NCBI RefSeq assembly: GCF_900103805.1
Contig: NZ_FNIB01000002.1
Span: forward strand, 248,001-312,000
Direction of reading: 5' to 3'
Source of the DNA: Cryobacterium flavum
Lineage (GTDB): Bacteria; Actinomycetota; Actinomycetes; Actinomycetales; Microbacteriaceae
DNA: 64,000 nt
Every line of letters starts with the position of its first letter. The first letter of the stretch is position 1. The position numbers and the translations under genes were made by a program. Shown here piece by piece: positions 34,973 through 44,200 of the stretch. Below the pieces are notes generated by a model. That model was not told the DNA's origin. It saw only the letters and a program-made list of their open reading frames with translations, and made no database searches.

Positions 34973-36246
34973 GCGGATGCGGCCTGGCGCGCCTGGGCGC
35001 GCTGCGTCATGAGGTCAGTGACCACCACGAGCACGAGGGCAACGACCAGCAGCCCCACGTAGACCAACGGCACCCGCTCGAGCCCGACGCTGTCGATCAG
35101 CACCGCACCGAGCAGTGCACCACCGCCGATGCCGGCGTTGAACGCGGTGGTGTAGAAGGCGCTTGCGGTATCGCGGATGCGCGGCGACGCGGCGTGCAGC
35201 ATCCGGGTCTGCATCAGCGGAGGGAGCATGCCGAACGCCATGCCCCAGAGCACGAATGCGATGAGCGCCACCGGCAGGGTCGCCGTGAACGCGGCGAGCA
35301 GGCTCACGCTGAGGGCGCTCACGGCGAGGCCGAGAATGAGGCCGAGGCTCGGGCGCGGGCCGAAGACCGTGCCGACGAGCAGTAGTCCCACCGCGCCGGC
35401 CACACCGTAGGCGAACAGCATCGGGGCCAGCAGTTCGGGGTCAATATTGAGCCCGTCGAGCAGGAACGGCGCGATGTAGGTGTAAAAGCTGTAGTGGCCG
35501 ATCATGGTGATGCCGGTGATGATACAGATCAGCACCACGGCCGGCACGGTCGCGTCGCGCGGCTGACGGGTTTTCGGTGCGTGAGCGGATGCCGCGGCGC
35601 CGGTGGAATACCGCGCGACCGGTGGTAGAAACTTCCAGACCAGAACCGCACCCACGAGCATCAGGCCGGCGAGCACGACGAAGGAGAGCCGCCAGCCGAG
35701 CAGGTGTCCGCCCGCGGTGCCGAGCGGCACCCCGAACACGAACGCGAGCGTGCCGCCGGCGACCGTGATCGAGACGGCGCGACCGATCTGCGCTTTCGGC
35801 ACGAGGTGCCCGGCATAGGCACCCACCACCGACCAGAACAGTCCGTGCGCGACGCCGCCGAGCACGCGCGCGGCGACGACGAACTCGTAGGTCGGCGCGA
35901 TGGCGGTGAGAATATTGCTCACCGCGAAGATGATGAGCACGACGATGATCAGCCCGTGCCGCGGAAAGCGGCGGGTCCAGATGGCGACCGGTGCGCTCGT
36001 GAGCACCACCGTGAACGCGAACCAGGAGACCAGCAGCCCGATCTGCGATTGGGCGACACCCAGGCTGCGACTCATCTCGGGGAGCAGCCCGGTCGGCAGC
36101 ATTTCACTCGTGACCGAGAGAAAAACGGCGGCAGACAGGGTCATCAAACCGACCCAGGGAAACGGCGGTTCAACCCGGTCTGAGCGAACGGACGGCGCGA
36201 CCGGGATCGAGCCGGTGGGCAAAAAGATATTGGCGGTGTTGGTCAT
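34969..36246 (-). CDS. MFS transporter, DHA1 (sugar/drug efflux-like) family
   Basis: The 425-residue protein has 12 hydrophobic segments and the 12-TM drug:H+ antiporter layout. Typical stretches are [20 protein letters not shown] at helix 1, [20 protein letters not shown] as the helix 2-3 loop, and [20 protein letters not shown] in helix 4-5. It resembles AraJ/NepI/YdhP-type exporters. The ATG at 36246 is the probable start; longer in-frame extensions have no homology. No ribosome binding site is evident. Confidence 0.87.
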   Translation of the reverse strand: MTNTANIFLPTGSIPVAPSVRSDRVEPPFPWVGLMTLSAAVFLSVTSEMLPTGLLPEMSRSLGVAQSQIGLLVSWFAFTVVLTSAPVAIWTRRFPRHGLIIVVLIIFAVSNILTAIAPTYEFVVAARVLGGVAHGLFWSVVGAYAGHLVPKAQIGRAVSITVAGGTLAFVFGVPLGTAGGHLLGWRLSFVVLAGLMLVGAVLVWKFLPPVARYSTGAAASAHAPKTRQPRDATVPAVVLICIITGITMIGHYSFYTYIAPFLLDGLNIDPELLAPMLFAYGVAGAVGLLLVGTVFGPRPSLGLILGLAVSALSVSLLAAFTATLPVALIAFVLWGMAFGMLPPLMQTRMLHAASPRIRDTASAFYTTAFNAGIGGGALLGAVLIDSVGLERVPLVYVGLLVVALVLVVVTDLMTQRAQARQAASA

Positions 36247-36430
36247 GGCTGCATTCGAACTGGGCCGAAGAGGACGACCGGTGGGACCATTCACACCGAG
36301 ATCGAAGCCACTCGACTGCGCGCCGACGTGCGCGCCCGGGGCCGACTTGTTCAGTGCGACCAACAGGTAGTCTACCCAAAGCCGGTGAGGCGGCAACTGG
36401 GCGGGCCGCGGCATCCGCTCTCACGCCGGG

Positions 36431-36436
36431 TATTCT
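36431..36436 (+). promoter_or_regulatory. leaderless -10 box before purU
   Basis: TATTCT ends six bases before the ATG at 36443. Confidence 0.6.
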
Positions 36437-36442
36437 GGCCCA

Positions 36443-37303
36443 ATGACTTCTTCGACCCCGCACCACTGGGTAATCACGCTGGTCTGTGCTGACCAGCCCG
36501 GCATTGTGCACGCCGTCAGCGGCGCGATCGTGCAGGCGCAGGGCAATATCTCGGAGAGCCAGCAGTTCTCCAGCGATGACACCGGACGGTTCTTCATGCG
36601 GTTGCAGGTGCAGTCGCCGGCGACCAGGCCCGAGCTCGAGGCGGCGCTCGCGCCGGTAATCGAACGTTATGCGATGGCGTCGATCATCGATGTCGTCGGG
36701 CGTCCGCTGCGCACGCTCGTGCTCGCTTCCTCGGCCGGTCATTGCGTCAACGATCTGCTGTTTCGCCAGCGCGGCGGGCAGCTGCCGGTGGAGATTCCGC
36801 TCGTGCTCAGCAATCACGGCACGCTGCGCGACCTCGTGGGGTTCTACGGGGTGCCGTTCGAATCGCTGCCCATAACGGATGCCGCCAGCAAGGCCGACTT
36901 CGAAGCGCGCGTCATCGAGGCGGTCGACGACCTCGACATCGAACTCGTCGTGCTCGCCCGGTACATGCAGATTCTGTCGCCGGAACTGTGCGCGCGGCTC
37001 GGCGGGCGGGCGATCAACATTCACCACTCGTTCCTGCCGGGGTTCAAGGGGGCCAACCCCTACCGCCAGGCGCACGCGCGCGGCGTGAAGCTCATTGGTG
37101 CGACCGCGCACTTTGTGACCGGCAACCTCGACGAGGGTCCGATCATCGAGCAGAACGTGGTGCGGGTCGATCACTCACGCACTCCGGCGGAGCTCGTGTC
37201 GATCGGACAAGATGAGGAGAGCCGCACCCTCACTCAGGCGGTCAAGTGGTTCGCCGAGAACCGCGTGCTGCTCGACGGGGCCCGCACGATCATCTTCAAG
37301 TAG
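36443..37303 (+). CDS. purU: formyltetrahydrofolate deformylase
   Basis: The 286-residue enzyme hydrolyses 10-formyl-tetrahydrofolate to formate and tetrahydrofolate, balancing one-carbon pools. Residues 5-85 are an ACT regulatory domain (HWVITLVCADQPGIVHAVSG). Residues about 90-286 are the formyltransferase-like catalytic domain, with VLASSAGHCVNDLLFRQ, VLARYMQILSPELC, the INIHHSFLPGFKGANPY motif holding the catalytic His, and the Asp in TGNLDEGPIIEQ. Length and motif order are standard. Formate release by PurU complements the FolD and GlyA functions elsewhere in the window. Confidence 0.96.
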   Translation: MTSSTPHHWVITLVCADQPGIVHAVSGAIVQAQGNISESQQFSSDDTGRFFMRLQVQSPATRPELEAALAPVIERYAMASIIDVVGRPLRTLVLASSAGHCVNDLLFRQRGGQLPVEIPLVLSNHGTLRDLVGFYGVPFESLPITDAASKADFEARVIEAVDDLDIELVVLARYMQILSPELCARLGGRAINIHHSFLPGFKGANPYRQAHARGVKLIGATAHFVTGNLDEGPIIEQNVVRVDHSRTPAELVSIGQDEESRTLTQAVKWFAENRVLLDGARTIIFK

Positions 37304-37376
37304 TGGACGGGGCCCAGGCCCCGTCCACGGGCCCAGGTTATAAACTGGGCCCAGGGTCCGGGCCTGGGCCCCGTCC
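37303..37376. repeat. GGGCCC-armed palindromic repeat, copy C
   Basis: A hairpin with 12-base arms (GTGGACGGGGCC and GGCCCCGTCCAC, 37303-37328) starts at the last base of the purU stop. A one-mismatch palindrome at 37329-37352 (GGGCCCAGGTTA and TAAACTGGGCCC) follows, then GGGCCTGGGCCCCGTCC. It has two modules in a different order from copies B and D and may end the purU transcript. Confidence 0.85.
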
Positions 37377-37440
37377 GCAGCGCGGGTCCGGAACGCGCGC
37401 CCAGAATGTGCGCCCGGAACGCGAGGCCACAGCGCATCGC

Positions 37441-37446
37441 TAGGAT
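37441..37446 (+). promoter_or_regulatory. leaderless -10 box before the DUF2568 gene
   Basis: TAGGAT ends six bases before the GTG at 37453. Confidence 0.55.
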
Positions 37447-37452
37447 TGAATA

Positions 37453-37809
37453 GTGACAGATACGCGCGACCTGCCGAAAATCGGCCCCAACGACATGCTC
37501 CGGTTCGTGCTCGAACTCTTCGCCTTCGTCAGCCTCGGAATCTGGGGGTTCGTCGCCTGGCCCCTCCCCTGGCCCGGCATTCTGTTCGGCCTCGCCACTC
37601 CCGCCTTCGCCATCCTGGTCTGGGCGCTGTTCCGCTCCCCCCGGGCCGTGTTCCGCCTCGATCCATTCGGCAAGGCCGTCATCGAGATCGCCATCTTCGG
37701 CTCGGCCGCGCTCGCCTGGTGGGATCTGGGCCTGCCCATCATCACCGTAATCTTCGCCGTCGTCGCCACGGCCAGCGGCATTATCTCCGGCCGTAAAGAG
37801 CTTCGCTAA
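37453..37809 (+). CDS. DUF2568 (YrdB-like) membrane protein
   Basis: The 118-residue protein has four hydrophobic segments. Characteristic stretches of the YrdB/DUF2568 family are LRFVLELFAFVSLGIWGF, ALFRSPRAVFRLDPFGKAVI and EIAIFGSAALAWWDLG. The function of the family is unknown. It starts at GTG without a ribosome binding site, consistent with a leaderless transcript. The dispersed repeat lies immediately upstream, and the next gene converges on it. Confidence 0.83.
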   Translation: MTDTRDLPKIGPNDMLRFVLELFAFVSLGIWGFVAWPLPWPGILFGLATPAFAILVWALFRSPRAVFRLDPFGKAVIEIAIFGSAALAWWDLGLPIITVIFAVVATASGIISGRKELR

Positions 37810-37870
37810 CCCCTCCCACTAGAGCAATGCTGAACGGGTCAATCGGGCACGTGCGGTGCACCCTCGCCGG

Positions 37871-38527
37871 CTAGGCCAACCAGGCGACCGCAGCAGCGAC
37901 ATCGGATTCGGCGATACCGTGGCCACCGGCGCGCAGCTCCTGCTGCACCCGCGCGCCCTGCGCTTCCAGAACCTCCACGAGGCTCTGCACACTGGCAAGC
38001 GGTGCCATCGGGTCGCTGTGACCATTCAGCAGCAGCACAGCGGATGCCGCCAGCTCGCTCGCCGCGACCCGCGCGCCGATCGCACGCTCCACCTCGCTCG
38101 CATCCGCTGACACGTCGAGCGGGTGCATCCCCGAGAAAGCGATCACCCGCGCCACCACCTCGGGATGCAGCAGGGCCAGGGCGAGGGCGATGTTGGCGCC
38201 ATTGGAGAACCCGACGGCAACGAGCGAACGGTCGCCCAACTCGTAGTAGTCCCGGGCCCAGACCAGGAATCCGGCTAGGTCGTCGGCTCGCCGGGCGACA
38301 TCTTCGGTATCGAAGACACCTTCCGACAGCCGACGGAACCAGCGGTTCACGCCGTTCTCTGCCGCGCGTCCGCGTGGGGCGAGCACTGAGGCCGTCGGGT
38401 CGAGCGCGGCGGCGAGCCCACTGATCTGCTGCTCGTCGCCGCCGGTTCCGTGCAGCATGAGCAGTACCGGAGCGTCGGGCGAACCCGCCCGAAACAGGTG
38501 CGGCCAGTCCGGTGTCACGTCACTCAT
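37871..38527 (-). CDS. alpha/beta hydrolase, MhqD-like carboxylesterase
   Basis: The 218-residue protein is a small alpha/beta hydrolase of the phospholipase/carboxylesterase group. LLMLHGTGGDEQQ (about 22-34) forms the oxyanion region. The nucleophile lies in VAVGFSNGANIALA (GFSNG, Ser about 107), the Asp in LLNGHSDPMAPLAS (about 166) and the His in LRAGGHGIAESDV (about 201). Its ATG overlaps the stop of the upstream ring-cleaving dioxygenase gene (ATGA). The pair resembles mhqO-mhqD of Bacillus, which degrades quinones and related electrophiles; that role here is inferred. Confidence 0.87.
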   Translation of the reverse strand: MSDVTPDWPHLFRAGSPDAPVLLMLHGTGGDEQQISGLAAALDPTASVLAPRGRAAENGVNRWFRRLSEGVFDTEDVARRADDLAGFLVWARDYYELGDRSLVAVGFSNGANIALALALLHPEVVARVIAFSGMHPLDVSADASEVERAIGARVAASELAASAVLLLNGHSDPMAPLASVQSLVEVLEAQGARVQQELRAGGHGIAESDVAAAVAWLA

Positions 38528-39525
38528 TCGTGAGCCGCGGCGGCTGCCAGCGCCGCGGCATCCGCCAGCCCCGGGTTGTTCTCGGCGGGCACCGTGACGG
38601 GCGCGACCGAGTTCTCGATGGCCTCACGGCTCGGCTCGAGCCACGGCGGAAGCTTGAGCGACCGACCGAGTTCGAGCAGCGGCTCATCGATGTCGAAGCC
38701 GGGGGTGTCCGTGGCAATTTCGAATAATACGCCGCCGGGTTCGCGAAAGTAGATCGAGGTGAAGTAGTCCCGGTCGAGAATGGCGGTCACACCGTAACCG
38801 CTGTCCACGAGCTGTTCGCGCCATTCGGCCTGGGTGGCCCGGTCGGGCACCCGGAACGCCACGTGGTGCACGGTTCCGCCAGCGGTCAGTCCCGGCTCGC
38901 CGGCCGGGTCGGCGAGCACGTCGACGAGGTTGCCGGCCGCACCATCACCGGCCCCGACGCGGATGCGGCCATCCGATTCGGAGATGACATGCATGCCGAG
39001 GTCAGCCGTGAGCACCTGCACGGTCTTCGCCGGGTCGGCCACCGTGAGCACCGAGGAGTGCTGGCCGCGCACCGCAAATTCGGCGGGAACGGATGCGGAA
39101 TCCCACGGATTGCGCGGATCCACGGTCGACGATCCCACAAGGTCGAGCTGCAGGCCGTCGGGGTCGCGCAGCGAAAGGCGCTCCTCGTGCGAGGAGCGTC
39201 CGGTCACCGCAGATTCCACGCCGAGCGCGGCGAAGTGTGCTTTCCACCAGCCGAGGCTGCCGGCCGGAACCGAGAACGCGGTGGTCGTCGACTGCCCGGC
39301 ACCGGTGCGTCCGCTGCGAATGCCGGCCCACGGAAAGAAGGTGAGTAGTGATCCGGGCCGGCCGGAGTCATCGCCGTAGTAGAGGTGATACGTGCCCGGG
39401 TCGTCGAAGTTGACGGTTCGTTTGACGAGGCGCAGGCCCAGTCCGGTCACGTAGAAGTCGATGTTGCGCTGCGGGTCGCCCGCAATCGCGGTGACGTGGT
39501 GCAGTCCGCTGGTCTGGACGGTCAT
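38524..39525 (-). CDS. ring-cleaving dioxygenase, MhqO-like glyoxalase fold
   Basis: The 333-residue protein has two vicinal-oxygen-chelate halves. The first has LHHVTAIAGDPQRNIDFYVT and YHLYYGDDSGRPGSLLTFFP; the second has GTVHHVAFRVPDRATQ and YFREPGGVLFEIATDTPGF. Metal ligands are likely the His of LHHVTAI, the His of VHHVAF and the Glu of LFEIATD. It matches MhqO/YdfO-type ring-cleaving dioxygenases. The ATG at 39525 has AAGGAGA seven bases upstream. An ATGC-N4-GCAT element lies in the leader, 37 bases before the start. Confidence 0.9.
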   Translation of the reverse strand: MTVQTSGLHHVTAIAGDPQRNIDFYVTGLGLRLVKRTVNFDDPGTYHLYYGDDSGRPGSLLTFFPWAGIRSGRTGAGQSTTTAFSVPAGSLGWWKAHFAALGVESAVTGRSSHEERLSLRDPDGLQLDLVGSSTVDPRNPWDSASVPAEFAVRGQHSSVLTVADPAKTVQVLTADLGMHVISESDGRIRVGAGDGAAGNLVDVLADPAGEPGLTAGGTVHHVAFRVPDRATQAEWREQLVDSGYGVTAILDRDYFTSIYFREPGGVLFEIATDTPGFDIDEPLLELGRSLKLPPWLEPSREAIENSVAPVTVPAENNPGLADAAALAAAAAHE

Positions 39526-39561
39526 GGCTAGTCTCCTTGGCAGATCAATCGCTCGTTGTTT

Positions 39562-39573
39562 ATGCAAACGCAT
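39562..39573. promoter_or_regulatory. ATGC-AAAC-GCAT motif before the dioxygenase/hydrolase pair
   Basis: In the direction of the gene it reads ATACATGCGTTTGCATAAAC. The same layout (ATACATGC-N4-GCATA) occurs before the LLM flavoprotein gene at 21878. It could be an operator for a MarR- or TetR-type redox sensor. Confidence 0.45.
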
Positions 39574-39741
39574 GTATCTGCTGTGGTATTCCCACTCGTC
39601 CCATGCCCGCAGGAATTCGTGCGCGCGTTTTCGGGGACTAGTTCAGGAAATCGGTTTCGCTGGCCAGGGAACGCCTCCGACTCCTGCGGAAGCTCGGTGG
39701 GCCGCGCCGGACTTTCCTGAATCAGCCACGCGCATCCGCTG

Positions 39742-40995
39742 TTACGCGACGGCGAGGCGCTCCGACGGCATCCGCAGCGCGTACGCCGCCGCAATGACCA
39801 GGAAAACCCCGCCCACCGCGAACCCGGCCGAGAACGAGAAGGTATCAACCAGCAAGCCGGCGACGAGCGGACCGACGATCGCACCGGCATCCGCGCACAT
39901 GGAGAACACCGACACCGGGCGTCCCCCGCGAGCGCCGGCAGCATCGCCCACCGCTGCGGCCGGCGCGGTGCCCATGAACGCCGCGGCGACCCCGTAGACG
40001 CAGAGCAGGACGCCGAGCACCCAGATGTTCGGCGCGAACGAGATGGCCACGATCGCCAGCCCAGCCACGGTGAATGCCCCGATGATTGCCGGTTTACGCC
40101 CGACCGTATCGACGAACCGGGCGGCCGGCGCCAGCGCGAGTGCCTGGGCCACCGCCGCGGCCGCGAGAGCGATGCCGGTCCACGAGCTGGTCCCGCCGAG
40201 CACCACCACCACAAACAGCGGAATGAGCGTCGTGCGTACCCCGAGGGACGTCCAGCCCTGGGCGAAGTTGGCGATGCAGGCCGCGCGAAAGCGCTCGTCG
40301 CGCAACACGGTGCGAAACGGCGTGCGCACAGCGGATGCGTCGGCCGCGGCGATCGCGCTGCCCCGCCCGCCGGAACGCAGCAGGAACAGCCCAACCAGGC
40401 CCGCCACGGTGAGGGTGCCAGCGTAGAAGAAGAACGGTGCGGTCAGGGAGATGGTCGCGAGCAGGCTGCCGATCGCCGGGCCAGCCATGCCACCGATCAG
40501 GAATCCGCCCTGATAGAACCCGATCGCACGGGCCCGCCGGCCCGGCTCAGCCGTGCGCAGCAGCAGTGTCATGGCCGACACCGAGAACATGGCCGAGCCG
40601 ATGCCGCCCGCACCGCGCAGCAGCAAGAGTTGCACGTAGCTGTCGGCCGCGCCGACCAGTCCACTGGAGAGCGCGACAATTCCGATGCCGATGGCCAGCA
40701 CGCTGCGCTCCCCCGCCCAGTCGATCAGGCGGCCACAGGCCGGGCTGAACACGAAACGCATAAGCGCGAACGCCGAGACGACCGCACCGACCTCGAGGTT
40801 GCCGACCCCGAAGCTCTGCACGTAGACCGGAAGCACCGGAACCACAACCCCGAACCCGACCATCACGAAGAATGCGATGACGCCGAGCACGATCACGTCC
40901 CGGTTCAGCCGCGGCTTCGGGCTCGCGCCGGTTGCGCCCGATCCGGCTACAGCGGATGCCCGGGGTCGCCCCCGCATCCATCCCGCCGCTCGCAT
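39742..40995 (-). CDS. MFS transporter
   Basis: The 417-residue protein has 12 hydrophobic segments: VIVLGVIAFFVMVGFGVVVP in helix 1, FSPACGRLIDWAGERSVLAI carrying the MFS loop 2-3 motif, and GAGGIGSAMFSVSAMTLL. A second-half loop motif is RFVDTVGRKPAIIGA. It resembles multidrug or metabolite exporters of the DHA1 type. The ATG at 40995 is supported by a TAAGCT -10 box six bases upstream; translation is probably leaderless. No adjacent gene suggests a substrate. Confidence 0.88.
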   Translation of the reverse strand: MRAAGWMRGRPRASAVAGSGATGASPKPRLNRDVIVLGVIAFFVMVGFGVVVPVLPVYVQSFGVGNLEVGAVVSAFALMRFVFSPACGRLIDWAGERSVLAIGIGIVALSSGLVGAADSYVQLLLLRGAGGIGSAMFSVSAMTLLLRTAEPGRRARAIGFYQGGFLIGGMAGPAIGSLLATISLTAPFFFYAGTLTVAGLVGLFLLRSGGRGSAIAAADASAVRTPFRTVLRDERFRAACIANFAQGWTSLGVRTTLIPLFVVVVLGGTSSWTGIALAAAAVAQALALAPAARFVDTVGRKPAIIGAFTVAGLAIVAISFAPNIWVLGVLLCVYGVAAAFMGTAPAAAVGDAAGARGGRPVSVFSMCADAGAIVGPLVAGLLVDTFSFSAGFAVGGVFLVIAAAYALRMPSERLAVA

Positions 40996-41001
40996 CCCTA
41001 C

Positions 41002-41007
41002 AGCTTA
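41002..41007 (-). promoter_or_regulatory. leaderless -10 box before the MFS gene
   Basis: TAAGCT on the minus strand, six bases before the ATG at 40995. Confidence 0.55.
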
Positions 41008-41065
41008 AGCTGCCGCGTGCCCCCCGGGCCCGGAAAGTACGAACACGCACAACTCGTGACACGCG

Positions 41066-41098
41066 TGAAGGCGACGGATGGCGCATCCGTCGCCTTCA
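41066..41098. terminator. 15-base-stem hairpin between subtilase 1 and the MFS gene
   Basis: TGAAGGCGACGGATG, loop GCG, CATCCGTCGCCTTCA: a perfect stem. It lies 160 bases after the subtilase stop and 60 bases before the MFS -10 box on the same strand, so it should block read-through. There is no T-tract. Confidence 0.7.
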
Positions 41099-41107
41099 TC
41101 GTCGCCC

Positions 41108-41174
41108 GGGCCCACCTTATGACCACGGGCCCAGTTTCTAAACTGGGCCCAGGGACGGGGCCTGGGCCCCGTCC
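41108..41174. repeat. GGGCCC-armed palindromic repeat, copy D
   Basis: It follows the same order as copy B: GGGCCCACCTTATGACCAC, palindrome at 41127-41150 (arms GGGCCCAGTTTC and TAAACTGGGCCC, one mismatch at the centre), then GGGACGGGGCC-TG-GGCCCCGTCC. The two copies are identical at most positions. Confidence 0.85.
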
Positions 41175-41256
41175 AGAAAGAGACCGGGACCCGTTGGGAA
41201 CGAGACGAAGCTCGGGCCCCGTGCAGATTGCACGGAGCCCGAGCACCGGCGGCGGG

Positions 41257-44200
41257 CTACCGCACGACCAGCAGGGAGCGGGCCGGGCTGTTCGCGGCGG
41301 CGACCGCGTCGTTGCCGGCGTAGTGCCCGACCACCTTGTACAGGCCGCGACCGAGCTTAGGCAGCGTGACGCTGCCGTGCCCGTTCGCGTCGAGCGTCAC
41401 GGTGAACCGGCGCTTGTCGACCGTCACCGTGGCGGTGTCACCGACCTCCCCCTTGCTGGTGACCGTGACCGACACGGTGACCCGGCTGGAGAAGAAGACG
41501 GCCCGGTGGTTGAGCGTCACCGCGACCTTGGCGGCATACTTCACCAGAACACCAGCCGAGGTGACCGCTGCGCTCGGCCCGCCCGGCACCAATGCGGCCA
41601 CGACCACGGTCAGTGTCGTTCCGGCGAGCGCCTTGGTCGGCGTGAAGGTGGCTGACGTCGCACCCGTGATGTCGACGCCGTTGCTCTGCCACTGGTAGCC
41701 GAAGATAAGACCTTCGACGTTCCACTGGCCGGGGTCAGCCGTCAGAACCGACCCGATCTCCGGCGTACCGGAAATGCTCGGCGCCACGGTATTCACCGGG
41801 GCCTGGGTGTTGTCACCCTCGCTCGCCGCAATGGCGAGAATCGTCGAGGCTGTGCTGTCGCCGTAGTCGACCACACCGAGGTACGGCGTGTTCGGCACGA
41901 GACCGGCCCAACTGAGCGTGTACGTGATCGGCACGCCCTGCGGCCCCTGGATCGTCGGCGGTGTCGCGGTGAACCCACTGGTGGGAATCCCCGACGCGAC
42001 CGAGAAGGTGTTCACGTCGAACGCCGTCGAACCGGAGAAGACGTCCACAACGACCTGGTAGAAGCCGGCCTCCGGGGTGGGGATGTCAACGTGCTCATCG
42101 GCGGACCCCGTAGCCGACTGCCAGCCGGCAACCGGGTTGCCTCCCGGGCCGTCGAGCAGCAGCACGAACAGGTCGAGGTCGGTCGAATCGTCGACGGCGT
42201 TCAGGTCGAACCGGGCGAGCCGGCCTGTCTGAATCTCCACCTCGTAGGTGAACTGGTCGCCGGTCGCGCCCTCACCGCTGTGCGCAGCGGACGGGTCCGC
42301 GGCGTTGTTCTGGTGCACCCCGTTGGCCAGGCCGCTGAGGTTCAGCGCGACCGGTTCTGACCCGCCCGGGGCCACGGTGATGTCGATCGAACCGTCGAGG
42401 CCGGTGCCAGCCACCTCGGTGGGGGCGACGACGGTGACCGGACGAACAGCGATCGGGCTGTGCACCACGTCGAAGAAGTCGCCCGGGTCGCCCGAACCAC
42501 CGTTTCCGAAGCCCCAGTCCAGCGAGCCGGTGGCGTACTGGTCGAGCGGAGCATCCGTTCGAGTGAAGGTCACCGTGTAGCTCTGCTTCTCACCCACGGC
42601 GCTGAAGGTCATCTCGGCCGGAGACACAACGGCGGTGATGCCGGGGATCTCGATCGGGACGGCCGTGTAGGTGCCCACCCGTACGGCGGTCACCGTGCGG
42701 GTGATGGTTTCGGGCGCGGTCAGCGCTCCGATCTGAATCGACGGCAGGTTCAGGTTGCTGGCGTCGATCGGCTCCACGCCGGCGTCGAAACCGATCCCCT
42801 GCAGGTAGGCCAGCCAGTCGGCTGGACCGCTCTGGTAGACCAAGCCCGGAAAGTCGAACGAGGACGGGTTGACCTGCCCGGCACCCTGCGCGAACGGGTC
42901 GGTCACCGGGGCACCGGTAGCGTCGACCGTGTTCTTCGCGGTCGTCATCATGACCGACTTGATCTCGGCCGGGGTCGCGAGCGGCCGAAAGCCCAGGATC
43001 AGTGCGGCGAGGCCGGCGATGTGCGGGCTGGCCATCGAGGTACCCGACTCGAACTGGAACGTCGGGTCGGCACCCTCCGCGTTGGGGCCGTCGGCCAGAA
43101 TGCTGACACCGGGCGCCGCGATATCGGGCTTGAGCAGGTCGCCGCCGTCGGCGGTCACCGGCCCGCGGGAGGAGAATCCGGCCATCTGGGGCACCGGCGT
43201 CTGCGTGGCGGTCGTGTTGTCGGGTGTGAACGTGACGGTCGCGCCTGCCGTTGCGGCGTAGGCGAAGACCGGGTCAAAGGCCGGGGCGTCCAAGTGGATG
43301 CTCGGCACCGAGTGTTCGTCGGTATCGACGTCGGCCGGTGTGCGGTTGACCAGCAGCATGCCGCTGCCGCCCGCCCGCAGCACCTCGGCCGACTTGGCCA
43401 CCCGGTCGTAGACGCCGCGCTGGCAGAACACGATCCCGCCGGCCACCTTGGCCGGGTCGAGTGCGCCCGGCGCGCAGAGCAACGCGTCAGCTGGGTCGAA
43501 GCCGTCCACCGCTACGAGGTCGGCCCGCAGCAGGTTGCCGGAGAGCGGGGTGGCTCCCGGCGTGCGGTCGACGGTGATCGAGGCACCGGCATACGCCGTA
43601 CCGTCACCGAGCGTGGCCGTCGCCTCATACGACGGAATCGTCGTCGCGGCGACCGTGGTGATCCACGGTGACGCGTTCTCCACGGTGGATGCCGTTGGAC
43701 CGTCGTTACCAGCGGATGCAGCCACGAAAATGCCCGCCGCAGCAGCGCCGAGGAAGGCTTCGTCGGTGGGCGAGAACGTGGTCTGCGCGGGGCCGCCGCC
43801 GATCGAGTAATTGATCACGTCGACGCCGTCGGAGATGGCCTGGTCGATGGCCTTCAGAATGTCGGTGTCCGTGCAGCCGTCGTCGGTCGTGACGGTGTTG
43901 TCGGGGCCGGACCAGCACACCTTGTAGGCGGCGATCTTGGCAGCCGGGGCTACCCCCGAGATGTTGCCGAAGTCGACTCCGTTGATGGTCGTCGGTATGT
44001 CGGCGTTGCCGCCAGCGGTGCTCGAGGTGTGCGAACCGTGACCGTCGCCGTCCCGCGGGGAGACGTATTCACCCGTTGACGCGTCGCCGATCTGGTCGGC
44101 TCCGAAGCCGTCGAGAAAGTACCGGGCCCCGATCACCTTGGTGCTGCAGGCACTCGCAGCGAACTGCTCGCCGGTCTGGCAGGTGCCGGTGAAGGTGGTT

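Noticed and set aside
9375..41174. Insertion-sequence ends
   Set aside because: The GGGCCC palindromes do not flank any transposase or share target duplications that I can see.
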